NCBI GenBank assembly: GCA_003344405.1
Contig: NOWV01000276.1
Span: 1 to 64,000 of the forward strand
Reading direction: 5' to 3'
Length of the DNA: 64,000 bases
Origin: Trichoplax sp. H2
Lineage: Eukaryota; Placozoa; Uniplacotomia; Trichoplacea
Under the pieces are notes generated by a model that was given only the letters and a program-made list of their open reading frames with translations, searched no databases and had not been told where the DNA came from. Of this stretch, positions 58,529 to 64,000 are shown one piece after another. Both the position numbers and the translations under genes were made by a program. Numbering within the stretch: position 1 is the stretch's first letter; each line of letters starts with the position of its first letter.

Positions 58529-61500
58529 ACAATCACTTATTTGGCAAAGCTGAGGTCAGAATTAATTCTACTACGCGCGAAATTCATCAATACTATAATA
58601 ACCATTACAGAAGTTAAAGAAAAATTAAAGCCAATCTAAGTTTGCCAGGATGAAAGCAAATACTCAAAAGGTTTGATAATATACTTGTTCAATTGCAACT
58701 GTAGCAAAATAAATTACACTTTCTTTCTGTTTTCATAACCATTTCATCTCTAAAATCAAGACTTAGAATCAAATATTATTTTGGCTATCTGTTTTGATTA
58801 AATCGACGGTAAAAATTTCACAATTTTCGTAGTGCTGTAATATTTTAAACATTAATCTGAAAAGCATGATACCTCGTACGTATAAGCAGAACTCATGAAC
58901 CTATATTTTGATTTTGTCATGATTTTGTAGATTGCTTGCTTATAAGGGTAACAACATATTTATAATTTAACTAAAATGCTAATATCTCGTTTGATTACAT
59001 CGAGATGAGAATCTGAAAATAGCGATTATTACCTGCAAATCCATTACTTTATCAAATTAGCAGCGCTGTTCGTAGATAGGTTAGCTTATCATAGATTTTG
59101 ATTATAATTTTTGAGCAGTATCAAGTTGAATTCAACAGCCTTCGAATAAAGTTAACCGTTGCTTGCAAACATTCGATTGAGAATCATGAATTACTTCAAA
59201 ATTCAACGCCGCTACCTGGTATATTCAATACTATCTAGTAATTATTACAAGTTTCCATCGACACCTCTGATTTTAACTATTTCTTCATATTTACATATTT
59301 ACCGTGACTATCGATTAATAAGATTACCATATTACCAATTTAAAAGAAAATAAAAACCCCTAATCGCGAATATATACCAGTCAGTTGTGTAAATTCAAAA
59401 TTTCAAATCGAAAAATTAAGTCATTTACAAATTTTGTGTTTTCAATGTATGATATTACCTTATCACGTAAGATAATTAAATGGCCTATTTAGTTCAAATT
59501 TAAGAATTAAATCATGTTGCACCGCAAATTCTTAGACAAGATGCTTCCTGCTGATTTTGATGCTTATAAAGAAGGAATAATAATTCAATAACCAATATGA
59601 TGTACGTTTTGAGTAAATCAAAATACACATTCCAAATAAGAATTTGATATCGAAAATCTAATCTCAATAGGAATCTATAAGCAAATATAAGATTTTACGG
59701 CTAAATATCTCTATCTAAAATTCAAAGAGGGATTAATAAAGATGTATATATATACCTCTAACAAAAAATGATGTTAGCACTATAATATCAAATTGCAAGA
59801 TTCATGCAACTTCATTATAATGACCATGATATCAGTTTCTACTTATGTTTTGGCTGCTAATAATTAATATAATACTTAAATTGTAATAAGACGAGTTACT
59901 CATATATCAGATATATTATCCAGTTTTATAATTGCGTAAGTGAAAAAAATCAGTCACAGACGAAGATACCCACATGTCTGCTACAACAGCTAATAAATTT
60001 ATCCTGCTATATTGGCGTCAATAAAGAATAATTTAAAATTATAATAAAGCATTTACTATTACTAGAACTTTAAAACATTAAAGTCAATGAAATAAATTAA
60101 GATCATATTGGATTGTAGCTGCTATCGAAATAATTTATTAAGCTTTTAGGCTTCAATAAATTGCTTTAGATTCAATATCCTATTATAATAGGAAGTCAAG
60201 CCTAGGATAAAACATATCTATTAAAAATTTAAATGGCAGATTTCAGACGGCATGTATCCTCTTATTTAAATTGAGAGTATCTATTAGCAATCTGACATCA
60301 GATATAAAAATTTGCCTGATTGGCCATCTGATATCGTTATTTGCCATCTGCAATCTATTTTTAAAATATTTATTCTAACCGTATTGTACTTAAGTATGCA
60401 GTTAGAAATTTTATTGTTGTAAGCTTGATTCAGTGTGAACATTCTCTCAGCGTAATTTATCATGGAATTGCGAATAAACTTTATTAAAAAATTAAATACC
60501 GTAAACAAACACTTTTATAACCAGATATTCTGAAATCTTTTCCAAATATAAAGTTTGTGATGCAGTACTGTATCAAATAATTCATATATTTTCCACATGT
60601 TAAGCCGGATAATTATAATTATACATAACACAGTTATTATGATCTATTGGAATTTTGGTACAATCTATAGGAGAAATTTTTCCACGGTATTACCATTCAT
60701 TTGTGGATCATTTAAGCAATGAACTGCTATGTACAGTGTGTTCAATTAGCTTTGCTACCTGATAATAAATGAATAATTCGTCAGTCTATGATATATGGCA
60801 GCTTTTCTATTTTCTATTTTAATGAATAAACAACCTTTCCAGATGATGACTCGCCCTCGTCCATTTTAATTAATTACTCTAGCAACCTTATAAATTTGAC
60901 TAAATAGAACTATAAAGGACCCTAGTTTCGCACTATTTACAAGAAAGAAATAAAAAATTTCATGACAGCAGTAAATTAAAACAAATTCCAGCTTACATTG
61001 CAAGCATTACTAAATAAGTACCTACTACTCCCATTTTAGTCTAAATTTTACGATCCTTTCTTCATAGAATAATAATTTACTTGCCACAAATTCTTGTATT
61101 TATCATTATGTAATCAATATAGTACTGCATAATTTTTCATGGCATAATTGTGCAACTAGTGACATATTATGATGCAGCATAAATGAAATTACGAGACGTG
61201 ATCATAAAGAACTTTTCCATTTTAAAAATCTAAGACAAAGGCTTTACTGTCTTAATAGTTTTGAACGTCTCTTTTATATAGCAACAGAATTCAAAATAAT
61301 ATTTTATGCCATCTTGTTTCCTCTATAATGGTGTAGCGTTACCAATGGGAATTAATTTTAATTTTTGACGTTGAAAGCTAAAGATATGCAACCCTTAGCC
61401 ATTATTAGCTTGCGATTATGTATGAGGATTGCTAGCAACAGGAAAATATCGAGCATTACATCAATGATTGATTATACGATTCTTCAAGGAAATCTGCTTG

Positions 61501-61558
61501 CAAAAATGTTGATAATGTTTAGTTTCATTTCGCTGATTATTTCAAGTCAAACGCTAAG
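58529..61558. other. Gene-poor DNA
   Basis: No gene recognised. A 79-codon frame at 61,365-61,604 (+), which overlaps the next duplicated locus, has two hydrophobic stretches but no known family. A short triplicated motif (GCCATCTGATATC-like) lies at about 60,290-60,355. Confidence 0.4.
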
Positions 61559-62363
61559 AATCCTAACTACAGCAACGCCATTCCAATGTACAATTTTTCT
61601 ATGAAATATCTTCCAACAGAAAATTTAATTAGGCATAACGTTTTTTTTGTTTCTATTAAGTAACATACTAATCTGTGAGTCAGAACAGATAGCTAAGGTA
61701 GAGATAGCTGTACCTATATTCGTTCAAAATTAACAGTAGATACTTTATATTTTGTCAACTATAATAAATAAATACTAGATAAACAAAATATCTAGTGTCT
61801 TGATTAGCCATATAAAACGTGGTCTTTTACCTTTCCCGCTTGTAATGAATAATACGGTGTGAGATTCATAACTGAAATAGAAATTATATTTCAAAGTACA
61901 GATGAGTGAAAGGAAATAAANNNNNNNNNNNNNNNNNNNNAATCCTAACTACAGCAACGCCATTCCAATGTACAGTTTTTCTATGAAATATTTTCCAACA
62001 GAAAATTTAATTAGGCATAACGTTTTTTTATTTCTATTAAGTAACATACTAATCTGTGAGTCAGAACAGATAGCTAAGGTAGAGATAGCTGTACCTATAT
62101 TCGTTTAAAATTAACAATAGATACTTTATATTTTGTCAACTATAATAAAGAGCTAAAATTTCTGACCCTTTTGCTTTGTATAGATAGGACATTTATCAGC
62201 GTTCTATAATTAAATACTAGATAAACAAAATATCTAGTGTCTTGATTAGCCATATAAAACGTGGTCTTTTACCTTTCTCGCTTGTAATGAATAAATACGG
62301 TGTGAGATTCATAACTGAAATAGAAATTATATTTCAAAGTACAGATGAGTGAAAGGAAATAAA
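61559..62363. other. Two haplotypes of one locus, separated by a 20-N gap
   Basis: 61,559-61,920 and 61,941-62,363 are nearly identical; the gap is 61,921-61,940. The second copy has about 61 extra bp (about 62,150-62,210) between ATAATAAA and AAATACTAG. Here no LTR is involved. The extra piece shows no terminal repeats. Confidence 0.82.
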
Positions 62364-64000
62364 TTTTTTATAATTATAATTTATTCGCTAATCTCTTTCG
62401 AGTATAAAGTTTCGGAATCACAAGTAGTATTTATTAATCGAGAGAATTTGAAAATTTATCATAAAAATTGTTATCAGTGTAGTATGGCACTACTTGACTA
62501 TATTATAACATGACTAGTAGGGAGGTTTGAGACGAATTTTTCAATGTTACAGAAATCAATTGTTTGAGTAAGTTTCTTAGTTTACGGTAAATATTAGCGA
62601 ACGTATTCAATTTTTTGAACTATTACTTTTGAAGTCTTTTTAGACAATGATTTCTAACTATTCCTTATCTATTTATAGCTTGAAATAATCAATCATCAAA
62701 ATGAATAACGGAAATCACTTTTATACGTGCATTTTTTCACTTGATATTTATAAATTAAAATAAAAGACCCTATGTACTGCTACGGTTAATAGTCTAATAA
62801 ATTTAATTCTAGTAATCTCGTGGCTTATATATGACGTATGACCCTATAGGCCAAAAATACCATTTCTACGCTAAAGCATTACTCCCAAAATTTCTCAGCG
62901 CATACGCTATGTATTAGAATTATGATACTATAATGAGACAATTGTAAACATTTTCTCGTAAATTCAAAATTTTCATTAGCTAGCATTGTTTCATAAATCT
63001 TGTCTATTCCTGCGATTAGAACTATCTAACAAATACATCTTACATTGACCACAACGGACTCTATCTATTGTAAAGGCTGTTCCTAAACATGAAATCCTGG
63101 GTTACATAACTGCATCCTCATAGCATAGCTAGAAATCGACCCATTGTTTAAAATTTAACTGTAAATCGATTAAGAATACAAGTATAGTGCTGATATTTAA
63201 CTAATAATAACTTTCAGAGGGGAACTGTAATCTAATCTTCTGTGATACTACTAATTAATACTACGTTACTGATGCTATTGCAACCAAATAAATCTTAATT
63301 GTTCTACGATTTATTTATAATACTGCCCATCAAAATTTAGTTTGGAAGTATTTAAAATGTATTTTAGAAATACAGACAACAATGGTTCGTGCATTATATC
63401 TATTTACGACAATTAATAGCAAAATCATTTACTACTAGCAACTTAATCTTTAAATTATCGCTCAAATTTAAATATAAATTGCTTGATATTATTCGCACTA
63501 TTCGTAGTTCATTTCGTTCCAATATTTTACAGCACTTGGATTATCATTGACATTTAGGTTTAATTCGAGGTATTTCTTGAAACCTTACCTAAAAAATGTT
63601 TCGTTTTATGAAAAATTTACGAAAGTTCTGATTTATAAAATAATTTTACTCTACTGAAATAGAATTTGAATTATATAGCACAAAATGGAGGTATATCAAA
63701 TATATTGCCTGCCTACTCATAACAAAGCAGAATATTCATTATCAATAATTTTTTGCCAATAGCCCTAGTAAAAACTTTCGATCATTATATAAGTAAAAAC
63801 TATAAGTATTAAATCACTTTACAAAATTCATGTGACCGACATTAAAGCTAAACCCTTCCTATATATTGTTTACAATTTATTGTAACGTGATAGAATAATT
63901 TTCTTTCATTTAAAAGGAGCAAAGTTCAGAATATATAAGAATGAGAATTCCGAAAATGGTAATACAACGAATATTCTTTTCTAAATCGATCTAGAATTTA
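62364..64000. other. Gene-poor DNA to the window end
   Basis: A+T-rich sequence in which no gene, RNA or repeat was recognised. Confidence 0.4.

Overview
The window looks like nuclear DNA of an early-branching animal, most likely a placozoan (Trichoplax/Hoilungia type). That is an inference from strong A+T richness, compact genes with short GT-AG introns, animal-type genes (ribosomal protein uL6/RPL9, acylglycerol kinase AGK, CCDC134, single-exon rhodopsin-type GPCRs) and runs of exactly 20 N typical of a draft scaffold. No search was possible, so the species is not proven.

Layout. 1-1,250: a 142-bp tandem array, a hairpin and an array of TACTGTAC-type palindromes, followed by a TATA box and a pyrimidine start tract. 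1,257-3,373 (+): RPL9. 4,610-7,603 and 10,538-12,743 (both -): two tandem CCDC134-like genes with the same intron plan, each ending in a KDEL-like tetrapeptide (KEEL, KTEL). 12,744-13,673: a head-to-head spacer with a second palindrome array. 13,674-16,762 (+): a 14-exon AGK whose kinase signature reads GGSGT instead of GGDGT. From 16.8 kb on the DNA is gene-poor: two intact class-A GPCR genes (39,358-40,425 + and 52,174-53,142 -) and a decayed relative (57,441-58,528 -).

The gene-poor part carries solo LTRs or LTR pieces of one ~630-bp family (17.5, 20.3, 30.7/31.4, 43.4, 55.9 kb) and one 442-bp LTR of a second family (51.5 kb) plus a 3' fragment of it (29.4 kb). They start TG, end CA and, where both ends are present, are flanked by 5-bp target duplications. 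No gag or pol reading frame is visible.

At four places next to the N gaps the same sequence appears twice. At three of these one copy has the LTR and the other is the empty site, so the assembly seems to hold both haplotypes of a heterozygous animal side by side. This implies recent LTR-element activity.

How the genes relate: RPL9, the CCDC134 pair and AGK form a compact block with translation, ER-lumen and mitochondrial roles. The GPCRs belong to one local family that is expanding and decaying. No operon-like link is visible.
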